Positions 13,547 to 15,103 of a stretch of 15,103 nt of DNA are shown one piece after another (the first letter of the stretch is position 1; each line of letters opens with the position of its first letter). The stretch comes from JBAXEO01 sp964541375 (GTDB lineage Bacteria > Actinomycetota > Coriobacteriia > Anaerosomatales > JAAXUF01): NCBI GenBank assembly GCA_964541375.1, contig CAZIPT010000058.1:1-15103 (forward strand), given 5' to 3'. The position numbers were made by a program, and so were the translations under genes. The notes beneath the pieces are model-generated. The model was not told where the DNA came from. It worked only from the letters and a program-made list of their open reading frames with translations, and did not search any database.

Positions 13547-15103
13547 CACTGATCACCTGCCGGTCCGCCCTTGGCACCTGCGAGTTTGCGGGCGTAGAAG
13601 GTGACCGCCCACTTCTCCTGTACGTTCAGGATGTTGACCCAGGCGGGCATCGCCGTGGGATGCGCCACCGGCTCGCCCTTCGGCTGTCCGGCGACGACCG
13701 GCGCAGGGTCGGTTCCTACCACGCCCTGGTCGATCCGCCAGTACCAGAAGTCAATGCCCGCCGAGACGGCCGGGTCTTCGGTGAGATTCGCCGGAGTGGG
13801 GACGAGGGGTGCTCCGTACTTGCCGTTGCCGAGAGCCTTGGGCCCATGGCAGCCGGTGCACAGCCGCGTGTAGATCTCCTTGCCCCGTTCGAGCGTCTCG
13901 GGCGTTGGTGCGTTGGGAGCCGGGTCAAGCGCGGTGTATGCCGGCGGAACCTCGTCGCTGACATCGGCGGGCTCGCTCGGGTTCACGAACGTACCCTTGA
14001 TGTACTTGATCGCGGCCCACCGGTCCTCATCGGAGAGCAGCAGGTGCCACTGCGGCATGGCTGCGTTGCCGATGCCGTAGCTGACCTTCCAGTACCACTC
14101 GGAGTCCGGGAACTTCTTGGGGTCGGGTTCGGTGAAGTTCGCGGGCACTGGTGCGAGGTGCTGACCGGCTGGGCCTTCACCTTGGCCGGCATCGCCGTGG
14201 CACATCCAGCAGCGCTGCAGGTAGACTTGCCGGCCTCGCATGATGCTCGTGTCAGGCGGCATCATGAGCGACTCGGCCTGCTTCGGGATCTCAGGATCCT
14301 TGGGCTCGTTGGCGGGGTCGGGGAAGACCAGCATGTTCTTGACGTAGCCTGCGACCAAGCGAATCTGTTCGGGCGTGAACCAGGTGTGCCATTGCGGCAT
14401 TGCGCGCATCGGCAGGGAGTCGCTGATGCGCCAGATGTAGTCGCCCGGCACCCAGTTCACGTAGGTCGACGTCTCGATGAAGCTTGGCGGCGCCGGGAGC
14501 AGGCCCGGGGCATCGGGCCCGTCACCGCCGCCGGAGTAACCGTGGCAGAAGGCGCAATTGGCGACGAAGATGGCCTTACCTGCGTTGATGTTATCCACTG
14601 TCGGCTCGGCGAGCGTCTCCTTCGTGTACTTCGCAGGCAGGTCTCCCTCGTCGTTGTAGTCGGGGACCATGTTGATGAACGCCTTCTCCTCGAAGAGCAT
14701 GACGAGCCATCTCTCGTCCTCGCTCATCGACTGCTTCCACATGGGCATGACCGTACCGGGCACGCCCTCCGAGATCCGCCAGAAGAAGAAGTTCACCGGC
14801 TGGTTCTTGTACTCAACGTCCCGCAGGTTGGCGGGCCGCGCGTTGTTGAGCATGGCGTAGGGTCCGTCACCAGATCCCGAGCAACCGTGGCAGGTGAGGC
14901 AGCGCTTTGCGTAGATCTCACGGCCCTTGTTGAAGTTGTCGATCGTGAGCGGGAACTTGTTCTTCTGGAATCCGGGGCCGAGGTAGCGCAGCGGCACCAT
15001 GCGGTCGGTGGACGCCGTTTGCTTGTTGCCGAGGGTGTTCAGATACGCAACGATGGCCCGTGCTTGCGCCTCGGATAGGTAGCTGAAGTTCGGCATGATC
15101 GAG
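13546..15103 (-). CDS. Multihaem cytochrome c of the cbb3 locus, N-terminus beyond the window
   Basis: At least 518 residues are visible with no start in view; the frame is open to the right edge (…SIMPNFSYLSEAQ). Counted from the Met at 15096, four CxxCH haem sites occur at 66 (CLTCH), 181 (CAFCH), 296 (CWMCH) and 413 (CTGCH). Each is followed by a probable axial Met in an MPxW motif (M117, M233, M347, M483). The first visible residues, IMPNFSYLSEAQARAIVAYLNTLG, are the end of a further domain, its Met being a likely axial ligand, so five or more haems are expected. The domains repeat every 115-117 residues with shared blocks (GDGP, PANF, WRISxGVP, MPQW). No membrane helix is visible, so it is extracytoplasmic or anchored by the unseen N-terminus. 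Coupling to ccoS suggests it replaces or extends the haem part of CcoP/CcoO and feeds electrons to the oxidase. Confidence 0.9.
   Translation of the reverse strand, partial: SIMPNFSYLSEAQARAIVAYLNTLGNKQTASTDRMVPLRYLGPGFQKNKFPLTIDNFNKGREIYAKRCLTCHGCSGSGDGPYAMLNNARPANLRDVEYKNQPVNFFFWRISEGVPGTVMPMWKQSMSEDERWLVMLFEEKAFINMVPDYNDEGDLPAKYTKETLAEPTVDNINAGKAIFVANCAFCHGYSGGGDGPDAPGLLPAPPSFIETSTYVNWVPGDYIWRISDSLPMRAMPQWHTWFTPEQIRLVAGYVKNMLVFPDPANEPKDPEIPKQAESLMMPPDTSIMRGRQVYLQRCWMCHGDAGQGEGPAGQHLAPVPANFTEPDPKKFPDSEWYWKVSYGIGNAAMPQWHLLLSDEDRWAAIKYIKGTFVNPSEPADVSDEVPPAYTALDPAPNAPTPETLERGKEIYTRLCTGCHGPKALGNGKYGAPLVPTPANLTEDPAVSAGIDFWYWRIDQGVVGTDPAPVVAGQPKGEPVAHPTAMPAWVNILNVQEKWAVTFYARKLAGAKGGPAGDQ

Noticed and set aside
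13219..15078. A 619-codon open frame on the plus strand opposite the multihaem cytochrome
   Set aside because: It is an antisense shadow caused by high GC. It has no recognisable domain, while the minus strand encodes repeated haem motifs.

Overview
The window is GC-rich, densely packed bacterial DNA that looks chromosomal. I see no phage genes, insertion sequences, CRISPR array, rRNA or tRNA. The gene content suggests a high-GC actinobacterial lineage near Coriobacteriia, capable of microaerobic or anaerobic respiration. This is an inference from an NRAMP-related Mg2+ transporter of the type characterised in Eggerthella, the cbb3-oxidase assembly genes and the multihaem cytochrome; no marker gene settles it.

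Left block (1-3652, minus strand): a magnesium-uptake operon. A TTGCCT-17-TACAAT promoter reads into a leader of about 530 nt. The leader carries a clear M-box (ykoK) Mg2+ riboswitch, then a strong hairpin terminator, then a Shine-Dalgarno sequence that an upstream anti-SD could mask. It leads into an MgtE-family channel with an N-terminal PRC-barrel region. Seven bases later comes an NRAMP-family protein that runs off the left edge. Its metal site is DAGG/AP instead of DPGN/MPH, the signature of the NRMT Mg2+ transporters. The shared Mg2+ riboswitch and the altered site point independently to Mg2+ as the substrate.

Middle block (3794-9651): a small ribbon-helix-helix-like ORF (+), a Cof-type HAD phosphatase (-), then a plus-strand run of a zinc-ribbon GNAT acetyltransferase, a lipoprotein substrate-binding protein, an ABC ATPase and a permease. 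The last three form a complete NitT/TauT-type importer of unknown substrate. An rmuC gene lies convergent to it on the minus strand.

Right block (9779-15103, minus strand): part of a cbb3-type cytochrome oxidase locus. In transcription order it holds a truncated multihaem cytochrome c with four CxxCH motifs in repeats of about 115 residues plus the end of a fifth domain, ccoS, a small two-helix protein like the N-terminal segment of CcoP, a SafE/DsbD_2 membrane protein, and a CcoI/FixI-type copper P-type ATPase. The first three genes overlap by single bases (TGATG junctions) and the rest are 18 and 7 bp apart, so this is probably one operon. The ATPase and SafE protein would supply copper, CcoS would help assemble the catalytic subunit, and the cytochrome would carry electrons. 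The catalytic subunit CcoN is not in the window and is expected beyond the right edge.
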